Of a DNA stretch of 50,037 bases, positions 42,545-50,037 are shown piece by piece. The stretch is from Limosilactobacillus ingluviei DSM 15946 (GTDB lineage: Bacteria > Bacillota > Bacilli > Lactobacillales > Lactobacillaceae). Each line of letters begins with the position of its first letter. Position 1 is the stretch's first letter. The DNA lies in contig NZ_AZFK01000048.1 of NCBI RefSeq assembly GCF_001435775.1, positions 1-50,037 of the forward strand, written 5' to 3'. A program made the translations under genes and the position numbers. A model generated the notes under the pieces. That model had not been told where the DNA came from, ran no database searches, and was given only the letters and a program-made list of their open reading frames with translations.

Positions 42545-45500
42545 TTAAGTTGCCAAGTAGAATGTCAAAAGAACTTTTTTCGTAATCTGCCGCCCGACTG
42601 TCAACTTGTTTTCGTTGTTCGCCTAAGTCATTCATGACTTCGAGGCGATCCGGAGAAAATAATTCTGAGTAACTATCGAAGTGTTCCCAGAAGCGGTCTA
42701 CATTCGCCGCAATTTCTTTGACAATCGCATACTCAGTTATATCCTCTTTCGTAATTGTCTGAATGTAACTAACAATCCCCTTTAAATCACTTGGCTTAAG
42801 GCCACATTCTTGCATGCGATTGGCCACATAAGCAGGATTAGCTTTTGTGCTTGATCTAATATTGGCTGCTGCTTTTGAGCTAGTCGAGTCAGCCAGATCA
42901 CTCATGTTGTCTTTCATGGAAAGCTGTTGTGAGTTGTACTGGTCTATTTTGGCTTTAATAGCCTGTTTTATGGCGTCCTTAGCACGACTCACTAAGGCGA
43001 GAGCTTTATTCTGGTCAAATTCACCGGTTGTCATGATTGAGTGGCCTAGCGCTGCTCGAAATTCTTTTTCGACTTCAATAATCGTGCTAGTTGTCTGGTT
43101 AGTCAAATTAATCAAGACGTTTTCATCTTGTAATTCCGAACCGTTTACATCACGATAGTGTAAGGTTACCACTACAGCTGAAGATCCTTCTTTGACCTTG
43201 CTAAAACTGAACGTTGGGACAGCTGGTTTTGCTAACTTCTTAAAGCCATTGCTTCGATAATCGTACATTCGTCGATTAGCTTCTTGATACTGCTCAGAGT
43301 GCTGTTCAGCGCTCATTCCGCCTTGATAAGTCAGTTTAGCGTCCGTTTCATTCAACATTGTTTCAACGGCCTTAGCAGGCTTCTTATTCATATTTTGAAG
43401 GTAGTGTTGGTATTCCGGAAGTACAACATCATCAAATTCGGTATCAGAGATGATCCCTTCCATCTTGGTGCCTAAGCGTTGAGTCATCTTAAGTTGACTT
43501 TCAATTGAACGATAGGCCGGGAAGGTGTAGATGTAAATTTCACCTGTCTTAGCGTCTTTGCGTGGCCGGTCAATCCGCCCAATTCGCTGTTCCAAAGTCA
43601 TTGGGTTGTAAGGCAAGTCAATGTTCATTAAGGTAACCGCGTCTTGCAAATTTTGACCTGTCGAAATCGTATCTGTCCCCACTAAGAGCTCAATTTCCTG
43701 AGGCGTGCCCAGCAGATCAAGCCGGTTTTTGGAACGGGGCGAAAATGACTCTAAGATTGCCTGCTTACTTGCCTGATCCTGATTAAGCCGGTTGCCATCG
43801 TTATTGCCACCCCCGAGTACCTTCCCCATTGGTAGGTTAAGGGGATGTTGATCATCATGCCCTTGATTGTCGCCATTGAAGTGTGCGTATAGTGCATCAT
43901 AGTAATACTGAACAGTATCCGCAAATTGTGACACTAGGATCACCTTGTGATGTTGCTGGACCTCGTAATCAACTTGCTTAAGCACTGTATCTAATTTTTC
44001 GTCAATTTTTACGTATGCCTTATTAAGACGCTCAATCAAGCGTTGTAAAATGCTTAAATCAGCTACAATGTCTTGATACATTTCTTCCACTACTTTAGTC
44101 GCCGTGTTTACTTTGATCGACTCAATCTGTTCAGTAATATGATCAAGATATTGTTGTTTGCGCAACTTAGAATTCTGTTCTTGTTCATCAAGATTCTCTT
44201 CTTGGCCATCCACTACAAAGAAGCCCAGGTTTTCTGATTGATAGTTACTCAAGTCATACGCTTCGCCTAATAAGTTCTGGTAAGCCCTGAGCAGCCCCTT
44301 CCCCTTTTTGAGCATAATATCTTGTTCGAACCGCTTCTTGAGCTTGAACAAACGACCTTCAATGTTTTCCAGCGAATCGCGAAAGGCGATCCAACTTGAA
44401 TCAGCCCGTTTTAACAACAGCAACTTTAATTGCTTAGCCATGCTGCGATCCTTGTTGGGATCAACATAGGTAATTGGGTCCATGTAGGGAAAGTGAAGGT
44501 TAGCAATCGCTTCAAAATTATCTGAGAAAATTTGCTCCTTTTGCGGTTCGTATGGAATCGCAATTGAGGGAAAGTTTCGCTTCGGAAATTGGGCTCCCTG
44601 TCCCCCGTAGGTATGCCGGGTTCGTTGTAAGTACAGGTCCCGCCAAAACTCATTGAAGGCCTTATCGTCCGTTGCCAGCTTCTTCACCGTTTTACCAGTC
44701 GTTCCACCAAGTAACAGGTATTGCTTGTAGGTCCGATCAGCCGGCACCCCATCCAGATTCATGAAGAGTAAACCAATATTTAAAACATCGTCGCGGCGGT
44801 TATTCCAAGGCGTTGCCGTTAACATTAACCCCTTCGTATCCGGAAACTTTCGTTTAATCCGTTGTAGGGTTCGATAAGACCGCGTCCGGCTGTTCTTAAA
44901 GCCTTGATGGGCTTCATCAACGACAATCAGAGTAAAGTGCATTCGGTCAATCTCTTTTAAGGGCCGGCGGACTAATTCATCACGTGACATTAACGTGTAC
45001 TGATCAGGAGCTACTCCCACGGCTTTCATTTCTTCCCGCCATTGAGTGTGAAGCTTGCTGTCAGCTAAAATCAGAACCTTGTTAACTGTTTCGGATTCCA
45101 TATACTTTCGCAGTACCCCAGCAGCCGTCCGCGTTTTACCAAGCCCAACCCCATCAGAAAGTACCGCGGTACCAAAGGTGTCCAAGCGGTCTTTGATTGC
45201 AACGACTCCCGAGCGTTGGTGTGGGTAGAGATCCTTGACCCAATCTTTTTTAGGGTCCAACTCGGTATAAGGTTTCGCATAGAGGTTAGCGAAATCAAAG
45301 TAAGTTTCCTCTACTGTCTTATAAGGAAGTCCCTGTGGCTTATCAGGTACATTGGAGTGCACAATTTTAATCAAATCCGGGGAAAAATCTTGGACCTCCT
45401 CTTCTGAAAGCCAAAGATTACTATACCAGCGATGAAGCGCTAGATAATTGTCTTTCGACAGTACATTCAGTTCTGTATTGCCCTCTAATCCATTCCGCGA

Positions 45501-46013
45501 GAAGTTAGAAGAACCGACAATAGCCGTCCCTTCGTCCGCGTTCTGTGAGCTGGCAAATAAGTAGCTTTTAGCATGGAAGTAGTTGGCCTCACCAGTGTAG
45601 ACCTTCACTTCAATCCGCCCCTGAGCTAACCACTCTTCCACCATTGCTAAGAATTCTTGGTCACTAACTTGGGCCGTATCACTCTTTGATTGGTTATAGA
45701 TGTACTGGTAGTAGTTTCCCTCACTATTCGTATCAAGTAGTTTAACTGTGGCCTTATTAGTTTCATTCCCCATTAAAATCCGAAAATGACCATTTCGCTG
45801 GTTCATAAAATCAGTAAATACGTCTTTAACCAACAGCAAACCCGACAGGTAGAAATATCCCACCGCAATATCTAAACTCTTAACTTCCTGCTTGCCGAGC
45901 AAGTAATTAATCGCTTGCGTCATGGTAATTTGCCGGTTATCAATTACCCGGTCACTTAACAAGCGGGTTGTTTGTTCGTCCGTTAGTTTAAAAAAGTCAG
46001 TAGTTTTAGTCAT
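42498..46013 (-). CDS. PLD-nuclease/SNF2-type helicase of a restriction or defence system (1171 aa)
   Basis: An N-terminal phospholipase D-type nuclease domain has HAKSYLF (His147, Lys149) and GSSNFSRNG (Ser-Ser-Asn 168-170). A superfamily 2 DNA translocase follows: SDGVGLGKTR (Walker A, 286-295), VVDEAHQGFK (DEAH, 365-369), LTATPWNN, TDTISTGQN (about 780) and EQRIGRIDRPRK (motif VI, about 808-819). A coiled, Lys/Gln-rich region separates the two RecA lobes and a helical C-terminus follows. The ATG overlaps the methyltransferase stop by 8 bases, so the two are co-translated. The last dozen residues (ERSSSLSRSS) run up to the nupC junction and may not be native. It is probably the nuclease/translocase subunit, with specificity supplied by the neighbour. 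Confidence 0.85.
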   Translation of the reverse strand: MTKTTDFFKLTDEQTTRLLSDRVIDNRQITMTQAINYLLGKQEVKSLDIAVGYFYLSGLLLVKDVFTDFMNQRNGHFRILMGNETNKATVKLLDTNSEGNYYQYIYNQSKSDTAQVSDQEFLAMVEEWLAQGRIEVKVYTGEANYFHAKSYLFASSQNADEGTAIVGSSNFSRNGLEGNTELNVLSKDNYLALHRWYSNLWLSEEEVQDFSPDLIKIVHSNVPDKPQGLPYKTVEETYFDFANLYAKPYTELDPKKDWVKDLYPHQRSGVVAIKDRLDTFGTAVLSDGVGLGKTRTAAGVLRKYMESETVNKVLILADSKLHTQWREEMKAVGVAPDQYTLMSRDELVRRPLKEIDRMHFTLIVVDEAHQGFKNSRTRSYRTLQRIKRKFPDTKGLMLTATPWNNRRDDVLNIGLLFMNLDGVPADRTYKQYLLLGGTTGKTVKKLATDDKAFNEFWRDLYLQRTRHTYGGQGAQFPKRNFPSIAIPYEPQKEQIFSDNFEAIANLHFPYMDPITYVDPNKDRSMAKQLKLLLLKRADSSWIAFRDSLENIEGRLFKLKKRFEQDIMLKKGKGLLRAYQNLLGEAYDLSNYQSENLGFFVVDGQEENLDEQEQNSKLRKQQYLDHITEQIESIKVNTATKVVEEMYQDIVADLSILQRLIERLNKAYVKIDEKLDTVLKQVDYEVQQHHKVILVSQFADTVQYYYDALYAHFNGDNQGHDDQHPLNLPMGKVLGGGNNDGNRLNQDQASKQAILESFSPRSKNRLDLLGTPQEIELLVGTDTISTGQNLQDAVTLMNIDLPYNPMTLEQRIGRIDRPRKDAKTGEIYIYTFPAYRSIESQLKMTQRLGTKMEGIISDTEFDDVVLPEYQHYLQNMNKKPAKAVETMLNETDAKLTYQGGMSAEQHSEQYQEANRRMYDYRSNGFKKLAKPAVPTFSFSKVKEGSSAVVVTLHYRDVNGSELQDENVLINLTNQTTSTIIEVEKEFRAALGHSIMTTGEFDQNKALALVSRAKDAIKQAIKAKIDQYNSQQLSMKDNMSDLADSTSSKAAANIRSSTKANPAYVANRMQECGLKPSDLKGIVSYIQTITKEDITEYAIVKEIAANVDRFWEHFDSYSELFSPDRLEVMNDLGEQRKQVDSRAADYEKSSFDILLGNLIAETEERSSSLSRSS

Positions 46014-49000
46014 GATTCCGTTCCTCTACTAGACGATCATAGACATCGATAATGCGTTGTGTTTCCTCTTTGACCTTCTTTGCGTGCTTAGCACTTTCAA
46101 AACTCTTCATTAGGTAAACCACTTCTTCTCTTGTTAGATCAAAGTCCAGCATGATTCGCGCATTGAGTTCAGCAATCAAATCATCGTGTTGCCATCCCCG
46201 GTAATCATCCCCCGGAACCAAGTTATCTAAGTCTGGGTACATCCCCTTATTTTCCAGCAACAATTCTTTGGTAATCTGGACAAGGTTATCCGCATCCGCA
46301 ACGTCGTTTATTTGAGGAATTGGTAATTGTTTAACATAAATTTGACTAATATTGGTTGTTACCATGTGGCGTAGTACATAATCAATTGGATATGAATTTA
46401 AAAAGCCTAAAGCAAATAATTTAAATTTCAAATCAATTTCAATATTAATCTGGCCAAACAAACTATGCGTGAATGTTTTATGTGGTGGTAACAATGTTGC
46501 AATCATAGTTCGGGTATCGGTAGCACGACCAATAGATCGATGAACAATCCGATATTCGTGATAACGATCTTTAACTTTTTGCTTCACCCGCTGTACATTT
46601 AAATCAACTGCTTGCACAGGTGCGGCAGGAGATAATTCACTAAATTGTTCAGGAGACAGCAATTTAAATTGATTCATTGTCTTTCCTTCATACAGAAGTA
46701 GTTCGTTTTCTGCCCCAGTGTATGGGACAAATAATGATGAGTCGTTGGTTTTATGGAAGTCATTACCAAACTTCAGTAAACCAGTATCCCTCAAAGCTGG
46801 ATAGCGCAATCGCAATTTGAGATACAGGTCCAATTCCTCTTGACTTTGCGCTTCAAACAAAGCTAACCGTTCCGCGTCCATTTGCCGAATCGTAGCTAGT
46901 TGGTAGGTTAACTTTCGATCGTTATTAACGAGCGCATCCAGAGACTGTTGGTAGAAGAACGCCTTGAACTGATCCGTTTGGGGATGTTCGCTGTTAACCG
47001 TTAAGACAGCAAACTTGTAACTCCTGTGCACGGCAGGAAAAATCCCCTTACCATTGTCAAAAGACAGGAACTCTTCAACTTGGTAGTGTTCAAACAACAT
47101 GTGCCGTAAGCCAGTGGAGCCCGCATCCGTGACCAAATTGTCCGGCACCAGCACTGATAACCGCCCTTGCCCGCTCAAAAGTTGAGCAAACCGTTCTAAA
47201 GCCACCTTGTATAAGTTCAAGTCAGCAGACGTCTTGCGGCCACCTACGACCCAAGATTGATAGCGAAAGGCATCGTCACTACGGAAGAAGATGGAGCCTA
47301 ATTTGTTGCGATCGTTTTCTTCTTGCCATTTCCGATCAAGCGTCGGGAACTTGGCAATCAGTTCTTTTTGGCGGGCCAACTTCTTTTGCTTTCCGAGTTT
47401 CAAGTAACCAGCATCATACGGCCCAAAGAACTCATCCGAATTTGGCTTCCAAACTTCCCATGGCGGGTTGCCAATGATTACATCCATCCCCCCGTGCGGC
47501 TTCAAAGTCCCATCCGCTTCAAAGAACACTTCAGGTAAGTTAAGTTCGATCGCCTCAATGTGGAGGACTTCGGCGTACTTCGCCACCGGACCTGCGTACT
47601 TCATTACTTTGGTTTGCAGTTCCTTGCGGAGTTGCTCAAAGGCCGAAAAATCAGTTTGCTTTAGCTGACGAAGCTTCGCAATATCTTTCTTCAATGGAGT
47701 GAAAGCTTCTTCCCGCTTGTAGTATGGCACCGCATTGATTAGGGTGTTTTGGTGAATCAACGTCCGACCAATCAATTCTGGTAATTTGGTATCGTGTGGG
47801 TGATTTTCGAGTGACGAAAGGGTTAAGGTCAGACTAGCGATAATGATAGCCTTGTAGTCAATATCAACCCCGTAAATCATATGTTCCAAGACATACTTTT
47901 CCCATTGATATTGACCATCAGCACTGGCAGCCAACATTGGATAACGTTTGACGATATCATCTGGCAAATTAAGTGTTGTAAGGAGTTCATATTTGCCCGC
48001 TAACTTAAGAAAGGCTCCGCGCAAGAACGACCCACCACCAGCGGTAAAGTCAGCTACTTTTAGATCCAGCAAATGGTCAAGCGTGGCAATAATTTGTGCT
48101 GAGTCATTGTTATCCAAAGCAGCCTTGATGGCATCAAACCGCTTCTCAAACTCCACATTGACAGTTTGATTCACCATGTAGTTAACGAAACGCTGGTCAG
48201 TGTAATAAGCCCCCTTATCCTTTTGTTCCTTCTTGTCATCACCATAAAAGACAATAGGGTTTTGATTTTCGTCATCGAGCTTGATTTGGATATCCTTACT
48301 CATAGACTCTTCATACTGCTTTTCCAATGCTTCCGGCGGCATATCTTGGTAACGGAAGGAGTAGTTACCCGATGCCGTATCTGCCCATAATTTAGCAATA
48401 ATTTCTGGGAATTCTTCAGCCATGCGAGCATCAATTTTGTTAGTTACTTCAGCAACGCTCCCTGCAAACAGATCCCCATGGTAGGCCAGCCGGAATTGTT
48501 CCGTGGCCAGCTTAGTTAATTCCGCAATTTCTTCTTTCTTGCCAGCTTTGATATTTACGTTACTGGTTTGTTCAATTTCGTCATCGTTGAACAAGTCTTC
48601 AAAGAGGTCAATTTCCTGAATTGGATTAGGTTTGCGGTTTAACTTTTTGAAGGACTGTTCATCCCCCAAGTGGCTGTTAATATCCACAGCTTGTTGGATT
48701 GCTTCATCCATCGTGCCACTACCAACCCCAAGCGCGATATCATTCACTTCAAAGGCTTTTGGCCCGTAGTACCCTTCCAAGAAGCGCCGCATTAATTGGC
48801 GTAAAATCAAAGTGTCCACCACCACAGCCAACGAAGACGTATACGAATCCTCTTGGATCAAGTTGTTAAGATCGCTATGGTGTAAGTAAATCTTGGCGTT
48901 ATCGTACAGCAACGGTTCCAACTCATTCTTAAGATCCGATCCAGTAATTAGTTCCGAGAGCTTCTTGCGGTAAAAGGCCACTACTGATAAGAAATGGGTT

Positions 49001-49497
49001 GTTAATTCTTTGCGGAACACCGCATCCGAAATCTTAATCGTGTAGCCACCAAAGAAAATATCTTCTTCGAGTTTTAGATTTGCATCCTTTAGTTGCTCTA
49101 AGTTGTCAAGATATAGGTTCTTGGTAATCGTATCAGGGTTAAGGTCCAATCGTGTGTCCCGGTTCCCTGCCGTGCCCGGAAAAACAACCAAACGTTGCTG
49201 ACCCACGAACGCGACCGCCGAAACCGCAAATGATCCCCCAAACGATTCCGTTAAGTCCGTCACCTGTTGGTAAAGCTTGCGAACTTCCATGGTAGAGGTT
49301 GATGGTGACAGTTCGTCGACCGGACGAATTGCCATCACCCCGGCTTCCTTGCCCTCCACGCGTGGCGAGAAATAGATTCGCCAATCACCATCAGCGTTAA
49401 CTGGGTTCAGACCAACTTGATATCCCAGATACTCAGCGATTAATTCGATAGACTGGTTATCTGCTTTTAGTGCCTTGAGCACATCCTTGAACTCCAT
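46006..49497 (-). CDS. N6-adenine DNA methyltransferase, class I SAM-dependent (1163 aa)
   Basis: Large Eco57I/PglX-like methyltransferase. Approximate landmarks are KGAYYTDQRFVNYM (start of the catalytic domain, near 437), VADFTAGGGSFLRG (SAM motif I, near 480), YGVDIDYKA (motif II) and DVIIGNPPWEVW (motif IV NPPW, near 673). The C-terminal 350 residues look like a target-recognition region (LLSGQGRLSVLVPDN onward). The first 430 residues contain an acidic stretch (DLFEDLFNDDEIE) and no obvious PD-ExK nuclease. GAGGG before the ATG supports the start; it lies 9 bases after the HTH gene. It would protect host DNA while the PLD-helicase partner attacks unmodified DNA. Confidence 0.88.
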   Translation of the reverse strand: MEFKDVLKALKADNQSIELIAEYLGYQVGLNPVNADGDWRIYFSPRVEGKEAGVMAIRPVDELSPSTSTMEVRKLYQQVTDLTESFGGSFAVSAVAFVGQQRLVVFPGTAGNRDTRLDLNPDTITKNLYLDNLEQLKDANLKLEEDIFFGGYTIKISDAVFRKELTTHFLSVVAFYRKKLSELITGSDLKNELEPLLYDNAKIYLHHSDLNNLIQEDSYTSSLAVVVDTLILRQLMRRFLEGYYGPKAFEVNDIALGVGSGTMDEAIQQAVDINSHLGDEQSFKKLNRKPNPIQEIDLFEDLFNDDEIEQTSNVNIKAGKKEEIAELTKLATEQFRLAYHGDLFAGSVAEVTNKIDARMAEEFPEIIAKLWADTASGNYSFRYQDMPPEALEKQYEESMSKDIQIKLDDENQNPIVFYGDDKKEQKDKGAYYTDQRFVNYMVNQTVNVEFEKRFDAIKAALDNNDSAQIIATLDHLLDLKVADFTAGGGSFLRGAFLKLAGKYELLTTLNLPDDIVKRYPMLAASADGQYQWEKYVLEHMIYGVDIDYKAIIIASLTLTLSSLENHPHDTKLPELIGRTLIHQNTLINAVPYYKREEAFTPLKKDIAKLRQLKQTDFSAFEQLRKELQTKVMKYAGPVAKYAEVLHIEAIELNLPEVFFEADGTLKPHGGMDVIIGNPPWEVWKPNSDEFFGPYDAGYLKLGKQKKLARQKELIAKFPTLDRKWQEENDRNKLGSIFFRSDDAFRYQSWVVGGRKTSADLNLYKVALERFAQLLSGQGRLSVLVPDNLVTDAGSTGLRHMLFEHYQVEEFLSFDNGKGIFPAVHRSYKFAVLTVNSEHPQTDQFKAFFYQQSLDALVNNDRKLTYQLATIRQMDAERLALFEAQSQEELDLYLKLRLRYPALRDTGLLKFGNDFHKTNDSSLFVPYTGAENELLLYEGKTMNQFKLLSPEQFSELSPAAPVQAVDLNVQRVKQKVKDRYHEYRIVHRSIGRATDTRTMIATLLPPHKTFTHSLFGQINIEIDLKFKLFALGFLNSYPIDYVLRHMVTTNISQIYVKQLPIPQINDVADADNLVQITKELLLENKGMYPDLDNLVPGDDYRGWQHDDLIAELNARIMLDFDLTREEVVYLMKSFESAKHAKKVKEETQRIIDVYDRLVEERNHD

Positions 49498-49506
49498 TAT
49501 TTTCCC

Positions 49507-49716
49507 TCATTTCTCATTTTGATGAGTTTCATCGTAATAGGTCGCAAGCGCATTGACTCTTTCCCAAGCCGCCATTCTTAACTTTTCCGGATTAGCCCGG
49601 TACAGCTTGAGTGTCGGGTGACTAATTCCCGTTACTTTGGCTACTTCAGACAATGGGTAATTCTTATCGCTTACCATCAATTGCGCCTTTTCTAGATCGC
49701 TTATACTAGTTTGCAC
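49507..49716 (-). CDS. Small helix-turn-helix protein, first gene of the defence operon (69 aa)
   Basis: 69 residues from a GTG at 49716 with GGAGGAGG directly upstream. YPLSEVAKVTGISHPTLKLY is a helix-turn-helix, and the rest is a short Ala/Arg-rich helical tail. As the first gene of the operon it could act as a controller protein for the methyltransferase and nuclease-helicase genes, in the way C proteins time restriction systems. It is smaller than known C proteins and lacks their XRE pattern, so this is inference. A TGGATA/TATCCA palindrome upstream is a candidate operator. Confidence 0.72.
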   Translation of the reverse strand: MQTSISDLEKAQLMVSDKNYPLSEVAKVTGISHPTLKLYRANPEKLRMAAWERVNALATYYDETHQNEK

Positions 49717-49780
49717 AGTCCTCCTCCTTCCTTAACTTAAGCTAATTGTACGCCTTTGGTGTCTAATATAATAGCCAAAA

Positions 49781-49798
49781 TGGATATTTCATTATCCA
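49781..49798 (-). promoter_or_regulatory. Candidate operator upstream of the defence operon
   Basis: TGGATA (49781-49786) and TATCCA (49793-49798) are inverted around 6 bases, 65 bases before the GTG of the HTH gene and next to an AT-rich -10-like TATTATATT on the minus strand. No clear -35 is seen, which would suit an activator- or repressor-controlled promoter. Confidence 0.45.
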
Positions 49799-49912
49799 CC
49801 ATTTTGCTGGTTAATTTTGGTATCTCTATTTTCAATAACTAATTTATGATTATTATTTTTATTAGTTTAAATGTATTTAGCTGTTTTCAGTATACCAAAG
49901 AAAGGAAGTGAT

Positions 49913-50032
49913 TTGACAAGTTATTTCAAAAATATGCCGACTCCGCGAGTTTGCACCTTAACGCGCCCAAGCGATCCAGCAATTTTTAGGTTTTACCAGT
50001 TTCGTATTTTTACTCCGCACGTTTTGTCATAA
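49913..50032 (+). CDS. Possible 39-residue peptide at the window edge
   Basis: A TTG at 49913 behind AAAGGAAGTG opens 39 codons (MTSYFKNMPTPRVCTLTRPS and 19 more) ending at about 50032. It is basic and aromatic with no recognisable motif. The good RBS is the only support. It diverges from the defence operon. It could equally be a leader or a decayed gene start. Confidence 0.25.
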   Translation: MTSYFKNMPTPRVCTLTRPSDPAIFRFYQFRIFTPHVLS

Positions 50033-50037
50033 ATATT

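Noticed and set aside
42498-49716. Calling the operon DISARM or BREX
   Set aside because: DISARM needs drmA and drmB, and BREX needs pglZ and brxC/brxB. None is in the operon, and the HTH gene appears to be its first gene, so only component similarity can be claimed.

Overview
The window looks like an accessory region of a Gram-positive lactic acid bacterium, most likely a heterofermentative Lactobacillaceae such as Limosilactobacillus. This is inferred from a mucus-binding LPXTG adhesin with a YSIRK-like signal, ISL3- and IS4-family transposases, a short holin-like type I toxin, and host-type genes of visibly higher GC than the AT-rich mobile DNA in the middle. I cannot say whether it is chromosome or megaplasmid, and the species is not fixed by the sequence.

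Layout. 1-576 is the end of an ISL3-type element. 804-6968 holds a two-helix membrane protein diverging from a 1748-residue protein with a winged-helix N-terminus, a roughly 950-residue low-complexity middle and a nuclease-like C-terminal part. A two-repeat CRISPR-like remnant with 61-bp period follows at 7073-7161. 7369-7385 is the start (RBS, ATG and five and two-thirds codons) of an adhesin gene whose remainder lies at 33841-39128. The 26.5 kb between them is an insertion bounded by inverted IS4-type ends (CTGAAACTTGAAAGC) and a 7-bp duplication (AAAATAA).

Inside the insertion, the left IS4-type copy (amber-mutated transposase) is split by a 17-kb Tn916-like element. That element keeps the transfer module (orf23 to orf13), its oriT and tet(M). 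Everything from the end of tet(M) to the middle of int has been replaced by a rolling-circle-plasmid segment carrying a leader-fused tet(L), a single-strand-origin-like region and a MobV-type oriT. The segment ends in a chimeric gene joining 34 codons of pre/mob to the catalytic domain of Tn916 Int. Next comes a lantibiotic/bacitracin-resistance-type module: an EXLDI protein, response regulator, sensor kinase, ABC ATPase and two permeases, with a palindromic operator on one promoter and tandem 11-bp repeats before the other. The insertion ends with a decayed group II intron, a decayed IS3-type element, a small membrane protein and a 142-bp MITE-like remnant of the IS4-type element.

To the right are the adhesin (a GH113-like domain lacking the expected acid/base Glu, six mucin-binding units, LPQTG) and a tyrosine recombinase overlapping its end. 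Then come an Fst/par-type type I toxin-antitoxin locus and a dead chimera in which helicase-gene, nupC and transketolase sequence are joined. Last is a three-gene operon on the minus strand: small HTH protein, 1163-residue adenine methyltransferase and 1171-residue PLD-nuclease/SNF2 helicase. It is probably a restriction or phage-defence system of minimal composition.

Working together: the composite insertion combines two tetracycline resistances (ribosomal protection and efflux) with a predicted antimicrobial-peptide resistance module, at the cost of an adhesin. Self-excision of the Tn916-like part is probably lost because xis and the DNA-binding half of int are missing. Two oriT sites and the flanking IS ends leave other routes for movement.
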